Positions 1-15,900 of a stretch of 64,000 bases of DNA are shown here, one piece after another. This DNA comes from Diorhabda sublineata (Eukaryota; Arthropoda; Insecta; Coleoptera; Chrysomelidae): contig NC_079485.1 in assembly GCF_026230105.1 (NCBI RefSeq), positions 16,934,872 through 16,998,871 on the forward strand, in the 5' to 3' direction. Within the stretch, counting starts at the first letter, position 1, and each line of letters begins with the position of its first letter. Position numbers and translations under genes: made by a program. The notes under the pieces were generated by a model, which was given only the letters and a program-made list of their open reading frames with translations, was not told where the DNA came from and searched no databases.

Positions 1-1724
1 TTTCTGCCATTTTAAGTCCAAACACATCAATTCTCATAAGTTTGAGTGAATTTGCATCTAACTTGGTCAGATATTGTCGATTTACATCAATTGAAGCCGA
101 ATGAGTTCGATTGTCACTTTGTATTGATTGAAAATTTTCGAAATCTATTTCCGCCATTTTAAGTCCAAACACATCAATTCTTATATATTTGAGTGAATTT
201 GCATCTAACTTGGGCAGATATCGTCGATTTACATCCATTGAAGCCGAATAAGTTCGATTGTCACTTTGTATTGATTGAAAATATTCGAAATCTATTTCCG
301 CCATTTTAAGTCCAAACACATCAATTCTTATATGTCTTAGTGAATTTGCATCTAACTTGGTCAGATATCGTTGATTTACATCAATTGAAGCCGAATGAGT
401 TCGATTGCCACTTTGTGTTGATTGAAAATTTTCGAAATCTATTTCTGCCATTTTATGTCCGAACTCATCAAGTCATATATTTGAGTGAATTTGCATCTAA
501 CTTGGTCAGATATCGTCGATTTACATCCATTGAAGCCGAATGAGTTCGATTGTCACTTTGTGTTGATTGAAAATTTTCGAAATCTGTTTCCGCCATTTTA
601 AGTCCAAACTCATCAATTCTTATATGTTTGAGTGAATTTGCATCTAACTTGGTCAGATATTGTCCATTTACATCCATTGAAGCCGAATGAGTTCGATTGT
701 GACTTTGGGTTGATTGAAAATTTTCGAGATCTATTTCTGCCATTTCAAGTCCGAACACATCAATTCTTATATGTTTGAGTGAATTTGCACCTAACTTGGT
801 CAGATATCGTCGATTTACATCCATTGAAGCCGAATGAGTTCGATTGTCACTTTGTATTGATTGAAAATTTTCGAAATCTATTTCCGCCATTTTAAGTCCA
901 AACACATCAATTCTTATATGTCTTAGTGAATTTGCATCTAACTTGGTCAGATATCGTCGATTTACATCCATTGAAGCCGAATGAGTTCGATTGTCACTTT
1001 GTGTTGATTGAAAATTTTCGAAATCTGTTTCCGCCATTTTAAGTCCAAACTCATCAATTCTTATATGTTTGAGTGAATTTGCATCTAACTTGGTCAGATA
1101 TTGTCGATTTACATCCATTGAAGCCGAATGAGTTCGATTGTCACTTTGTGTTGATTGAAAATTTTCGAGATCTATTTCTGCCATTTCAAGTCCGAACACA
1201 TCAATTCTCATATGTTTGAGTGAATTTGCATTTAACATGGTCAGATATTAACGATTTACATCCATTGAAGCCGAATGAGTTCGATTGTGACTTTGGGTTG
1301 ATTGAAAATTTTCGAGATCTATTTCTGCCATTTCAAGTCCGAACACATCAATTCTTATATGTTTGAGTGAATTTGCACCTAACTTGGTCAGATATCGTCG
1401 ATTTACATCCATTGAAGCCGAATGAGTTCGATTGTCACTTTGTATTGATTGAAAATTTTCGAAATCTATTTCCGCCATTTTAAGTCCAAACACATCAATT
1501 CTTATATGTCTTAGTGAATTTGCATCTAACTTGGTCAGATATCGTCGATTTACATCCATTGAAGCCGAATGAGTTCGATTGTCACTTTGTGTTGATTGAA
1601 AATTTTCGAAATCTATTTCTGCCATTTTAAGTCCAAACACATCAATTCTCATAAGTTTGAGTGAATTTGCATCTAACTTGGTCAGATATTGTCGATTTAC
1701 ATCAATTGAAGCCGAATGAGTTCG

Positions 1725-4700
1725 ATTGTCACTTTGTATTGATTGAAAATATTCGAAATCTATTTCCGCCATTTTAAGTCCAAACACATCAATTCTTATA
1801 TGTCTTAGTGAATTTGCATCTAACTTGGTCAGATATCGTTGATTTACATCAATTGAAGCCGAATGAGTTCGATTGCCACTTTGTGTTGATTGAAAATTTT
1901 CGAAATCTATTTCTGCCATTTTATGTCCGAACTCATCAAGTCATATATTTGAGTGAATTTGCATCTAACTTGGTCAGATATCGTCGATTTACATCCATTG
2001 AAGCCGAATGAGTTCGATTGTCACTTTGTGTTGATTGAAAATTTTCGAAATCTGTTTCCGCCATTTTAAGTCCAAACTCATCAATTCTTATATGTTTGAG
2101 TGAATTTGCATCTAACTTGGTCAGATATTGTCGATTTACATCCATTGAAGCCGAATGAGTTCGATTGTCACTTTGTGTTGATTGAAAATTTTCGAGATCT
2201 ATTTCTGCCATTTCAAGTCCGAACACATCAATTCTCATATGTTTGAGTGAATTTGCATTTAACTTGGTCAGATATTAACGATTTACATCCATTGAAGCCG
2301 AATGAGTTCGATTGTAACTTTGGGTTGATTGAAAATTTTCGAGATCTATTTCTGCCATTTCAAGTCCGAACACATCAATTCTTATATGTTTGAGTGAATT
2401 TGCACCTAACTTGGTCAGATATCGTCGATTTACATCCATTGAAGCCGAATGAGTTCGATTGTCACTTTGTGTTGATTGAAAATTCTCGATATCTATTTTC
2501 GCCATTTTAAGTCCAAACACATCAATTCTTATATATTTGAGTGAATTTGCTTCTAACTTAGGTAGATATCGTCGATTTACATCCATTGAAGCCGAATGAG
2601 TTCGATTGTCACTTTGTATTGATTGACAATTTTCGAAATCTATGTCCGCCATTTTAAGTCCAAACACATCAATTCTTATATGTCTTAGTGATTTGCATCT
2701 AACTTGATCAGATATCGTCGATTTACATCCATTGAAGCCGAATGAGTTCGTTTGCCACTTTGTGTTGATTGGAAATTTTCGAAATCTATTTCTGCCATTT
2801 TAAGTCCAAACACATCAAATCTTATATGTTTGAGTGAATTTGCATCTAACTTGGTCAGATATCGTCGAATTACATCCATTGAAGCCGAAAGAGTTCGATT
2901 GTCACTTTGTGTTGATTCAAAATTTTCGAGATCTATTTCTGCCATTTCAAGTCCGAACACATCAATTATAATATGTTTGAGTGAATTTGCGTTTAACTTG
3001 GTGAGATATTAACGATTTACATCCATTGAAGCCGAATGAGTTCGATTGTCACTTTGTGTTGATCGAAAATTTTCCAAATCAATTTCTGCCATTTTAAGTC
3101 CAAACACATCAATTCTTATATGTTTGAGTGAATTTGCATCTAACTTGGTCAGATATTGCCGATTTACATCCATTGAAGCCGAATGAGTCCGATTGTCACT
3201 TTGTGTTGATTGAAAATTTTCGAAATCTATTTCTGCCATCTTAAGTCCAAACACATCAATTCTTATATATTCGAGTGAATTTGCATCTAACTTGGGCAGA
3301 TATCGTCGATTTACATCCATTGAAGCCGAATGAGTTCGATTGTCACTTTGTATTGATTGAAAATTTTCGAAATCTGTTTCCGCCATTTTAAGTTCAAACA
3401 CATCAATTCTTATATGTCTAAGTGAATTTGCATCTAACTTGTTCAGATATTGTCGATTTACATCAATTGAAGCCGGATGAGTTCGATTGTCACTTTGTGT
3501 TGATTGAAAATTTTCGAAATCTATTTCTGCCATCTTAAGTCCAAACACATCGATTCTAATATATTTGAGTGAATTTGCATCTAACTTGGTCAGATATCGT
3601 CGATTTACATCCATTGAAGCCGAATGAGTTCGATTGTCACTTTGTATTGATTGAAAATTTTCGGAATCTATTTCCGCCATTTTAAGTCCAAACACATCAA
3701 TTCTTATATGTCTTAGTGAATTTGCATCTAACTTGGTCAGATATTGTCGATTTACATCAATTGAAGCCGAATGAGTTCGATTGTCACTTTGTGTTGATTG
3801 AAAATTTTCGAAATCTATTTCTGCCATTTTAAGTCCAAACACATCAATTCTTATATGTTTGAGTGAATTTGCATCTAACTTGGTCAGATATTGTCGATTT
3901 ACATCCATTGAAGCCGAATGAGTTCGATTGTCACTTTGTGTTGATCGAAAATTTTCCAAATTAATTTCTGCCATTTTAAGTCCAAACACATCAATTCTTA
4001 TATATTCGAGTGAAATTGCTTCTAACTTAGGCAGATATCGTCGATTTACATCCATTGAAGCCGAATGAGTTCGATTGTCACTTTGTATTGATTGACAATT
4101 TTCGAAATCTATGTCCGCCATTTTAAGTCCAAACACATCAATTCTTATATGTCTTAGTGATTTGCATCTAACTTGGTCAGATATCGTCGATTTACATCCA
4201 TTGAAGCCGAATGAGTTCGATTGTCACTTTGTGTTGATTGAAAATTTTCGAAATCTATTTCTGCCATTTTAAGTCCAAACACATCAATTCTCATAAGTTT
4301 GAGTGAATTTGCATCTAACTTGGTCAGATATTGTCGATTTACATCAATTGAAGCCGAATGAGTTCGATTGTCACTTTGTATTGATTGAAAATTTTCGAAA
4401 TCTATTTCCGCCATTTTAAGTCCAAACACATCAATTCTTATATATTTGAGTGAATTTGCATCTAACTTGGGCAGATATCGTCGATTTACATCCATTGAAG
4501 CCGAATAAGTTCGATTGTCACTTTGTATTGATTGAAAATATTCGAAATCTATTTCCGCCATTTTAAGTCCAAACACATCAATTCTTATATGTCTTAGTGA
4601 ATTTGCATCTAACTTGGTCAGATATCGTTGATTTACATCAATTGAAGCCGAATGAGTTCGATTGCCACTTTGTGTTGATTGAAAATTTTCGAAATCTATT

Positions 4701-6940
4701 TCTGCCATTTTATGTCCGAACTCATCAAGTCATATATTTGAGTGAATTTGCATCTAACTTGGTCAGATATCGTCGATTTACATCCATTGAAGCCGAATGA
4801 GTTCGATTGTCACTTTGTGTTGATTGAAAATTTTCGAAATCTGTTTCCGCCATTTTAAGTCCAAACTCATCAATTCTTATATGTTTGAGTGAATTTGCAT
4901 CCAACTTGGTCAGATATTGTCGATTTACATCCATTGAAGCCGAATGAGTTCGATTGTCACTTTGTGTTGATTGAAAATTTTCGAGATCTATTTCTGCCAT
5001 TTCAAGTCCGAACACATCAATTCTCATATGTTTGAGTGAATTTGCATTTAACTTGGTCAGATATTAACGATTTACATCCATTGAAGCCGAATGAGTTCGA
5101 TTGTAACTTTGGGTTGATTGAAAATTTTCGAGATCTATTTCTGCCATTTCAAGTCCGAACACATCAATTCTTATATGTTTGAGTGAATTTGCACCTAACT
5201 TGGTCAGATATCGTCGATTTACATCCATTGAAGCCGAATGAGTTCGATTGTCACTTTGTGTTGATTGAAAATTCTCGATATCTATTTTCGCCATTTTAAG
5301 TCCAAACACATCAATTCTTATATATTTGAGTGAATTTGCTTCTAACTTAGGCAGATATCGTCGATTTACATCCATTGAAGCCGAATGAGTTCGATTGTCA
5401 CTTTGTATTGATTGACAATTTTCGAAATCTATGTCCGCCATTTTAAGTCCAAACACATCAATTCTTATATGTCTTAGTGATTTGCATCTAACTTGATCAG
5501 ATATCGTCGATTTACATCCATTGAAGCCGAATGAGTTCGTTTGCCACTTTGTGTTGATTGGAAATTTTCGAAATCTATTTCTGCCATTTTAAGTCCAAAC
5601 ACATCAAATCTTATATGTTTGAGTGAATTTGCATCTAACTTGGTCAGATATCGTCGAATTACATCCATTGAAGCCGAAAGAGTTCGATTGTCACTTTGTG
5701 TTGATTCAAAATTTTCGAGATCTATTTCTGCCATTTCAAGTCCGAACACATCAATTATAATATGTTTGAGTGAATTTGCGTTTAACTTGGTGAGATATTA
5801 ACGATTTACATCCATTGAAGCCGAATGAGTTCGATTGTCACTTTGTGTTGATCGAAAATTTTCCAAATTAATTTCTGCCATTTTAAGTCCAAACACATCA
5901 ATTCTTATATGTTTGAGTGAATTTGCATCTAACTTGGTCAGATATTGCCGATTTACATCCATTGAAGCCGAATGAGTCCGATTGTCACTTTGTGTTGATT
6001 GAAAATTTTCGAAATCTATTTCTGCCATCTTAAGTCCAAACACATCAATTCTTATATATTCGAGTGAATTTGCATCTAACTTGGGCAGATATCGTCGATT
6101 TACATCCATTGAAGCCGAATGAGTTCGATTGTCACTTTGTATTGATTGAAAATTTTCGAAATCTGTTTCCGCCATTTTAAGTTCAAACACATCAATTCTT
6201 ATATGTCTAAGTGAATTTGCATCTAACTTGTTCAGATATTGTCGATTTACATCAATTGAAGCCGGATGAGTTCGATTGTCACTTTGTGTTGATTGAAAAT
6301 TTTCGAAATCTATTTCTGCCATCTTAAGTCCAAACACATCGATTCTAATATATTTGAGTGAATTTGCATCTAACTTGGTCAGATATCGTCGATTTACATC
6401 CATTGAAGCCGAATGAGTTCGATTGTCACTTTGTATTGATTGAAAATTTTCGGAATCTATTTCCGCCATTTTAAGTCCAAACACATCAATTCTTATATGT
6501 CTTAGTGAATTTGCATCTAACTTGGTCAGATATTGTCGATTTACATCAATTGAAGCCGAATGAGTTCGATTGTCACTTTGTGTTGATTGAAAATTTTCGA
6601 AATCTATTTCTGCCATTTTAAGTCCAAACACATCAATTCTTATATGTTTGAGTGAATTTGCATCTAACTTGGTCAGATATTGTCGATTTACATCCATTGA
6701 AGCCGAATGAGTTCGATTGTCACTTTGTGTTGATCGAAAATTTTCCAAATTAATTTCTGCCATTTTAAGTCCAAACACATCAATTCTTATATATTCGAAT
6801 GAAATTGCTTCTAACTTAGGCAGATATCGTCGATTTACATCCATTGAAGCCGAATGAGTTCGATTGTCACTTTGTATTGATTGACAATTTTCGAAATCTA
6901 TGTCCGCCATTTTAAGTCCAAACACATCAATTCTTATATG
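1725..6940. repeat. 19-monomer higher-order repeat, 2,789 bp, two copies
   Basis: About 1725-4150 recurs at about 4514-6940 with an offset of 2,789 bp. That equals 19 x 147 minus 4, explained by two 1-bp deletions ('cttagtgatttgcatc') and one 2-bp deletion ('ctcatcaagtcatat' near 1935 and 4724). Shared private variants confirm the pairing: 'aaaatattcg' at about 1748/4537, and the TAA-creating 'gatattaacg' at about 2274/5063 and 3008/5797. I saw only a few differences between copies, for example 'aaatcaatt' near 3078 against 'aaattaatt' near 5867. Sequence at 1-1700 is a related partial copy: 340 aligns to 1808 (offset 1,468 = 10 x 147 - 2) and to 4597 (offset 4,257 = 29 x 147 - 6). Confidence 0.9.
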
Positions 6941-9900
6941 TCTTAGTGATTTGCATCTAACTTGGTCAGATATCGTCGATTTACATCCATTGAAGCCGAA
7001 TGAGTTCGTTTGCCACTTTGTGTTGATTGAAAATTTTTGAAATCTATTTCTGCCATTTTAAGTCCAAACACATCAAATCTTATATGTTTGAGTGAATTTG
7101 CATCTAACTTGGTCAGATATCGTCGAATTACATCCATTGAAGCCGAATGAGTTCGATTGTCACTTTGTGTTGATCCAAAATTTTCGAGATCTATTTCTGC
7201 CATTTCAAGTCCGAACACATCAATTATAATATGTTTGAGTGAATTTGCATTTAACTTGGTCAGATATTAACGATTTACATCCATTGAAGCCGAATGAGTT
7301 CGATTGTCACTTTGTGTTGATCGAAAATTTTCCAAATTAATTTCTGCCATTTTAAGTCCAAACACATCAATTCTTATATATTCGAGTGAATTTGCATCTA
7401 ACTTGGGCAGATATCGTCGATTTACATCCATTGAAGCCGAATGAGTTCGATTGTCACTTTGTATTGATTGAAAATTTTCGAAATCTGTTTCCGCCATTTT
7501 AAGTTCAAACACATCAATTCTTATATGTCTAAGTGAATTTGCATCTAACTTGTTCAGATATTGTCGATTTACATCAATTGAAGCCGGATGAGTTCGATTG
7601 TCACTTTGTGTTGATTGAAAATTTTCGAAATCTATTTCTGCCATCTTAAGTCCAAACACATCGATTCTAATATATTTGAGTGAATTTGCATCTAACTTGG
7701 TCAGATATCGTCGATTTACATCCATTGAAGCCGAATGAGTTCGATTGTCACTTTGTATTGATTGAAAATTTTCGGAATCTATTTCCGCCATTTTAAGTCC
7801 AAACACATCAATTCTTATATGTCTTAGTGAATTTGCATCTAACTTGTTCAGATATTGTCGATTTACATCAATTGAAGCCGGATGAGTTCGATTGTCACTT
7901 TGTGTTGATTGAAAATTTTCGAAATCTATTTCTGCCATCTTAATTCCAAACACATCGATTCTAATATATTTGAGTGAATTTGCATCTAACTTGGTCAGAT
8001 ATCGTCGATTTACATCCATTGAAGCCGAATGAGTTCGATTGTCACTTTGTATTGATTGAAAATTTTCGGAATCTATTTCCGCCATTTTAAGTCCAAACAC
8101 ATCAATTCTTATATGTCTTAGTGAATTTGCATCTAACTTGGTCAGATATTGTCGATTTACATCAATTGAAGCCGAATGAGTTCGATTGTCACTTTGTGTT
8201 GATTGAAAATTTTCGAAATCTATTTCTGCCATTTTAAGTCCAAACACATCAATTCTTATATGTTTGAGTGAATTTGCATCTAACTTGGTCAGATATTGTC
8301 GATTTACATCCATTGAAGCCGAATGAGTTCGATTGTCACTTTGTGTTGATCGAAAATTTTCCAAATTAATTTCTGCCATTTTAAGTCCAAACACATCAAT
8401 TCTTATATATTCGAGTGAAATTGCTTCTAACTTAGGCAGATATCGTCGATTTACATCCATTGAAGCCGAATGAGTTCGATTGTCACTTTGTATTGATTGA
8501 CAATTTTCGAAATCTATGTCCGCCATTTTAAGTCCAAACACATCAATTCTTATATATCTTAGTGATTTGCATCTAGCTTGGTCAGATATCGTCGATTTAC
8601 ATCCATTGAAGCCGAATGAGTTCGTTTGCCACTTTGTGTTGATTGAAAATTTTCGAAATCTATTTCTGCCATTTTAAGTCCAAACACATCAAATCTTATA
8701 TGTTTGAGTTAATTTGCATCTAACTTAGGCAGATATCGTCGATTTACATCCATTGAAGCCGAATGAGTTCGATTGTCACTTTGTATTGATTGACAATTTT
8801 CGAAATCTATGTCCGCCATTTTAAGTCCAAACACATCAATTCTTATATGTCTTAGTGATTTGCATCTAACTTGGTCAGATATCGTCGATTTACATCCATT
8901 GAAGCCGAATGAGTTCGTTTGCCACTTTGTGTTGATTGAAAATTTTTGAAATCTATTTCTGCCATTTTAAGTCCAATCACATCAAATCTTATATGTTTGA
9001 GTGAATTTGCATCTAACTTGGTCAGATATCGTCGAATTACATCCATTGAAGCCGAATGAGTTCGATTGTCACTTTGTGTTGATTCAAAATTTTCGAGATC
9101 TATTTCTGCCATTTCAAGTCCGAACACATCAATTATAATATGTTTGAGTGAATTTGCATTTAACTTGGTCAGATATTAACGATTTACATCCATTGAAGCC
9201 GAATGAGTTCGATTGTCACTTTGTGTTGATCGAAAATTTTCCAAATTAATTTCTGCCATTTTAAGTCCAAACACATCAATTCTTATATGTTTGAGTGAAT
9301 TTGCATCTAACTTGGTCAGATATTGCCGATTTACATCCATTGAAGCCGAATGAGTTCGATTGTCACTTTGTATTGATTGAAAATTTTCGAAATCTGTTTC
9401 CGCCATTTTAAGTTCAAACACATCAATTCTTATATGTCTAAGTGAATTTGCATCTAACTTGTTCAGATATTGTCGATTTACATCAATTGAAGCCGGATGA
9501 GTTCGATTGTCACTTTGTGTTGATTGAAAATTTTCGAAATCTATTTCTGCCATCTTAAGTCCAAACACATCGATTCTAATATATTTGAGTGAATTTGCAT
9601 CTAACTTGGTCAGATATCGTCGATTTACATCCATTGAAGCCGAATGAGTTCGATTGTCACTTTGTATTGATTGAAAATTTTCGGAATCTATTTCCGCCAT
9701 TTTAAGTCCAAACACATCAATTCTTATATGTCTTAGTGAATTTGCATCTAACTTGTTCAGATATTGTCGATTTACATCAATTGAAGCCGGATGAGTTCGA
9801 TTGTCACTTTGTGTTGATTGAAAATTTTCGAAATCTATTTCTGCCATCTTAAGTCCAAACACATCGATTCTAATATATTTGAGTGAATTTGCATCTAACT

Positions 9901-12900
9901 TGGTCAGATATCGTCGATTTACATCCATTGAAGCCGAATGAGTTCGATTGTCACTTTGTATTGATTGAAAATTTTCGGAATCTATTTCCGCCATTTTAAG
10001 TCCAAACACATCAATTCTTATATGTCTTAGTGAATTTGCATCTAACTTGGTCAGATATTGTCGATTTACATCAATTGAAGCCGAATGAGTTCGATTGTCA
10101 CTTTGTGTTGATTGAAAATTTTCGAAATCTATTTCTGCCATTTTAAGTCCAAACACATCAATTCTTATATGTTTGAGTGAATTTGCATCTAACTTGGTCA
10201 GATATTGTCGATTTACATCCATTGAAGCCGAATGAGTTCGATTGTCACTTTGTGTTGATCGAAAATTTTCCAAATTAATTTCTGCCATTTTAAGTCCAAA
10301 CACATCAATTCTTATATATTCGAGTGAAATTGCTTCTAACTTAGGCAGATATCGTCGATTTACATCCATTGAAGCCGAATGAGTTCGATTGTCACTTTGT
10401 ATTGATTGACAATTTTCGAAATCTATGTCCGCCATTTTAAGTCCAAACACATCAATTCTTATATGTCTTAGTGATTTGCATCTAGCTTGGTCAGATATCG
10501 TCGATTTACATCCATTGAAGCCGAATGAGTTCGTTTGCCACTTTGTGTTGATTGAAAATTTTCGAAATCTATTTCTGCCATTTTAAGTCCAAACACATCA
10601 AATCTTATATGTTTGAGTTAATTTGCATCTAACTTGGTCAGATATCGTCGAATTACATCCATTGAAGCCGAATGAGTTCGACTGTCACTTTGTGTTGATT
10701 CAAAATTTTCGAGATCTATTTCTGCCATTTCAAGTCCGAACACATCAATTATAATATGTTTGAGTGAATTTGCATTTAACTTGGTCAGATATTAACGATT
10801 TACATCCATTGAAGCCGAATGAGTTCGATTGTCACTTTGTGTTGATCGAAAATTTTCCAAATTAATTTCTGCCATTTTAAGTCCAAACACATCAATTCTT
10901 ATATGTTTGAGTGAATTTGCATCTAACTTGGTCAGATATTGCCGATTTACATCCATTGAAGCCGAATGAGTCCGATTGTCACTTTATGTTGATTGAAAAT
11001 TTTCGAAATCTATTTCTGCCATCTTAAGTCCAAACACATCGATTCTAATATATTTGAGTGAATTTGCATCTAACTTGGTCAGATATCGTCGATTTACATC
11101 CATTGAAGCCGAATGAGTTCGATTGTCACTTTGTATTGATTGAAAATTTTCGGAATCTATTTCCGCCATTTTAAGTCCAAACACATCAATTCTTATATGT
11201 CTTAGTGAATTTGCATCTAACTTGGTCAGATATTGTCGATTTACATCAATTGAAGCCGAATGAGTTCGATTGTCACTTTGTGTTGATTGAAAATTTTCGA
11301 AATCTATTTCTGCCATTTTAAGTCCAAACACATCAATTCTTATATGTTTGAGTGAATTTGCATCTAACTTGGTCAGATATTGTCGATTTACATCCATTGA
11401 AGCCGAATGAGTTCGATTGTCACTTTGTGTTGATCGAAAATTTTCCAAATTAATTTCTGCCATTTTGAGTCCAAACACATCAATTCTTATATATTCGAGT
11501 GAAATTGCTTCTAACTTAGGCAGATATCGTCGATTTACATCCATTGAAGCCGAATGAGTTCGATTGTCACTTTGTATTGATTGACAATTTTCGAAATCTA
11601 TGTCCGCCATTTTAAGTCCAAACACATCAATTCTTATATGTCTTAGTGATTTGCATCTAACTTGGTCAGATATCGTCGATTTACATCAATTGAAGCCGAA
11701 TGAGTTCGATTGTCACTTTGTGTTGATTGAAAATTTTCGAAATCTATTTCTGCCATTTTAAGTCCAAACACATCAATTCTTATATGTTTGAGTGAATTTG
11801 CATCTAACTTGGTCAGATATTGTCGATTTACATCCATTGAAGCCGAATGAGTTCGATTGTCACTTTGTGTTGATCGAAAATTTTCCAAATTAATTTCTGC
11901 CATTTTAAGTCCAAACACATCAATTCTTATATATTCGAGTGAAATTGCTTCTAACTTAGGCAGATATCGTCGATTTACATCCATTGAAGCCGAATGAGTT
12001 CGATTGTCACTTTGTATTGATTGACAATTTTCGAAATCTATGTCCGCCATTTTAAGTCCAAACACATCAATTCTTATATGTCTTAGTGATTTGCATCTAG
12101 CTTGGTCAGATATCGTCGATTTACATCCATTGAAGCCGAATGAGTTCGTTTGCCACTTTGTGTTGATTGAAAATTTTCGAAATCTATTTCTGCCATTTTA
12201 AGTCCAAACACATCAAATCTTATATGTTTGAGTTAATTTGCATCTAACTTGGTCAGATATCGTCGAATTACATCCATTGAAGCCGAATGAGTTCGACTGT
12301 CACTTTGTGTTGATTCAAAATTTTCGAGATCTATTTCTGCCATTTCAAGTCCGAACACATCAATTATAATATGTTTGAGTGAATTTGCAGTTAACTTGGT
12401 CAGATATTAACGATTTACATCCATTGAAGCCGAATGAGTTCGATTGTCACTTTGTGTTGATCGAAAATTTTCCAAATTAATTTCTGCCATTTTAAGTCCA
12501 AACACATCAATTCTTATATGTTTGAGTGAATTTGCATCTAACTTGGTCAGATATTGCCGATTTACATCCATTGAAGCCGAATGAGTCCGATTGTCACTTT
12601 ATGTTGATTGAAAATTTTCGAAATCTATTTCTGCCATCTTAAGTCCAAACACATCGATTCTAATATATTTGAGTGAATTTGCATCTAACTTGGTCAGATA
12701 TCGTCGATTTACATCCATTGAAGCCGAATGAGTTCGATTGTCACTTTGTATTGATTGAAAATTTTCGGAATCTATTTCCGCCATTTTAAGTCCAAACACA
12801 TCAATTCTTATATGTCTTAGTGAATTTGCATCTAACTTGGTCAGATATTGTCGATTTACATCAATTGAAGCCGAATGAGTTCGATTGTCACTTTGTGTTG

Positions 12901-15900
12901 ATTGAAAATTTTCGAAATCTATTTCTGCCATTTTAAGTCCAAACACATCAATTCTTATATGTTTGAGTGAATTTGCATCTAACTTGGTCAGATATTGTCG
13001 ATTTACATCCATTGAAGCCGAATGAGTTCGATTGTCACTTTGTGTTGATCGAAAATTTTCCAAATTAATTTCTGCCATTTTAAGTCCAAACACATCAATT
13101 CTTATATATTCGAGTGAAATTGCTTCTAACTTAGGCAGATATCGTCGATTTACATCCATTGAAGCCGAATGAGTTCGATTGTCACTTTGTATTGATTGAC
13201 AATTTTCGAAATCTATGTCCGCCATTTTAAGTCCAAACACATCAATTCTTATATGTCTTAGTGATTTGCATCTAACTTGGTCAGATATCGTCGATTTACA
13301 TCCATTGAAGCCGAATGAGTTCGTTTGCCACTTTGTGTTGATTGAAAATTTTTGAAATCTATTTCTGCCATTTTAAGTCCAAACACATCAAATCTTATAT
13401 GTTTGAGTGAATTTGCATCTAACTTGGTCAGGTATCGTCGAATTACATCCATTGAAGCCGAATGAGTTCGATTGTCACTTTGTGTTGATTCAAAATTTTC
13501 GAGATCTATTTCTGCCATTTTAAGTCCGAACACATCAATTATAATATGTTTGAGTGAATTTGCATTTAACTTGGTCAGATATTAACGATTTACATCCATT
13601 GAAGCCGAATGAGTTCGATTGTCACTTTGTGTTGATCGAAAACATTCCAAATTAATTTCTGCCATTTTAAGTCCAAACACATCAATTCTTATATGTTTGA
13701 GTGAATTTGCATCTAACTTGGTCAGATATTGCCGATTTACATCCATTGAAGCCGAATGAGTCCGATTGTCACTTTGTGTTGATTGAAAATTTTCGAAATC
13801 TATTTCTGCCATCTTAAGTCCAAACACATCAATTCTTATATATTTGAGTGAATTTGCATCTAACTTGGGCAGATATCGTCGATTTACATCCATTGAAGCC
13901 GAATGAGTTCGATTGTCACTTTGTATTGATTGAAAATTTTCGAAATCTGTTTCCGCCATTTTAAGTTCAAACACATCAATTCTTATATGTCTAAGTGAAT
14001 TTGCATCTAACTTGTTCAGATATTGTCGATTTACATCAATTGAAGCCGGATGAGTTCGATTGTCACTTTGTGTTGATTGAAAATTTTCGAAATCTATTTC
14101 TGCCATCTTAAGTCCAAACACATCGATTCTAATATATTTGAGTGAATTTGCATCTAACTTGGTCAGATATCGTCGATTTACATCCATTGAAGCCGAATGA
14201 GTTCGATTGTCACTTTGTATTGATTGAAAATTTTCGGAATCTATTTCCGCCATTTTAAGTCCAAACACATCAATTCTTATATGTCTTAGTGAATTTGCAT
14301 CTAACTTGGTCAGATATTGTCGATTTACATCAATTGAAGCCGAATGAGTTCGATTGTCACTTTGTGTTGATTGAAAATTTTCGAAATCTATTTCTGCCAT
14401 TTTAAGTCCAAACACATCAATTCTTATATGTTTGAGTGAATTTGTATCTAACTTGGTCAGATATTGTCGATTTACATCCATTGAAGCCGAATGAGTTCGA
14501 TTGTCACTTTGTGTTGATCGAAAATTTTCCAAATTAATTTCTGCCATTTTAAGTCCAAACACATCAATTCTTATATATTCGAGTGAAATTGCTTCTAACT
14601 TAGGCAGATATCGTCGATTTACATCCATTGAAGCCGAATGAGTTCGATTGTCACTTTGTATTGATTGACAATTTTCGAAATCTATTTCTGCCATTTTAAG
14701 TCCGAACACATCAATTATAATATGTTTGAGTGAATTTGCATTTAACTTGGTCAGATATTAACGATTTACATCCATTGAAGCCGAATGAGTTCGATTGTCA
14801 CTTTGTGTTGATCGAAAATTTTCCAAATTAATTTCTGCCATTTTAAGTCCAAACACATCAATTCTTATATGTTTGAGTGAATTTGCATCTAACTTGGTCA
14901 GATATTGCCGATTTACATCCATTGAAGCCGAATGAGTCCGATTGTCACTTTGTGTTGATTGAAAATTTTCGAAATCTATTTCTGCCATTTTAAGTCCAAA
15001 CACATCAATTCTTATATGTCTTAGTGATTTGCATCTAACTTGGTCAGATATTGTCGATTTACATCAATTGAAGCCGAATGAGTTCGATTGTCACTTTGTG
15101 TTGATTGAAAATTTTCGAAATCTATTTCTGCCATTTTAAGTCCAAACACATCAATTCTTATATGTTTGAGTGAATTTGCATCTAACTTGGTCAGATATCG
15201 TCGAATTACATCCATTGAAGCCGAATGAGTTCGATTGTCACTTTGTGTTGATTCAAAATTTTCGAGATCTATTTCTGCCATTTTAAGTCCGAACACATCA
15301 ATTATAATATGTTTGAGTGAATTTGCATTTAACTTGGTCAGATATTAACGATTTACATCCATTGAAGCCGAATGAGTTCGATTGTCACTTTGTGTTGATC
15401 GAAAATTTTCCAAATTAATTTCTGCCATTTTAAGTCCAAACACATCAATTCTTATATGTTTGAGTGAATTTGCATCTAACTTGGTCAGATATTGCCGATT
15501 TACATCCATTGAAGCCGAATGAGTCCGATTGTCACTTTGTGTTGATTGAAAATTTTCGAAATCTATTTCTGCCATCTTAAGTCCAAACACATCAATTCTT
15601 ATATATTTGAGTGAATTTGCATCTAACTTGGGCAGATTTCGTCGATTTACATCCATTGAAGCCGAATGAGTTCGATTGTCACTTTGTATTGATTGAATAT
15701 TTTCGAAATCTGTTTCCGCCATTTTAAGTTCAAACACATCAATTCTTATATGTCTAAGTGAATTTGCATCTAACTTGTTCAGATATTGTCGATTTACATC
15801 AATTGAAGCCGGATGAGTTCGATTGTCACTTTGTGTTGATTGAAAATTTTCGAAATCTATTTCTGCCATCTTAAGTCCAAACACATCGATTCTAATATAT

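Noticed and set aside
340..543. Plus-strand open frames beginning 'MNLHLTWSDIVDLH' (340, 1808, 4597 and similar)
   Set aside because: They are the opposite strand of the same monomers, just over one monomer long, and recur only because the repeat recurs.
468..1238. Minus-strand open frames of 60 to 516 codons across the array, as protein-coding genes
   Set aside because: All are the same 49-residue translation of the satellite, cut wherever a mutated monomer has a stop or frameshift. None has unique ends, a recognisable domain or a promoter context.
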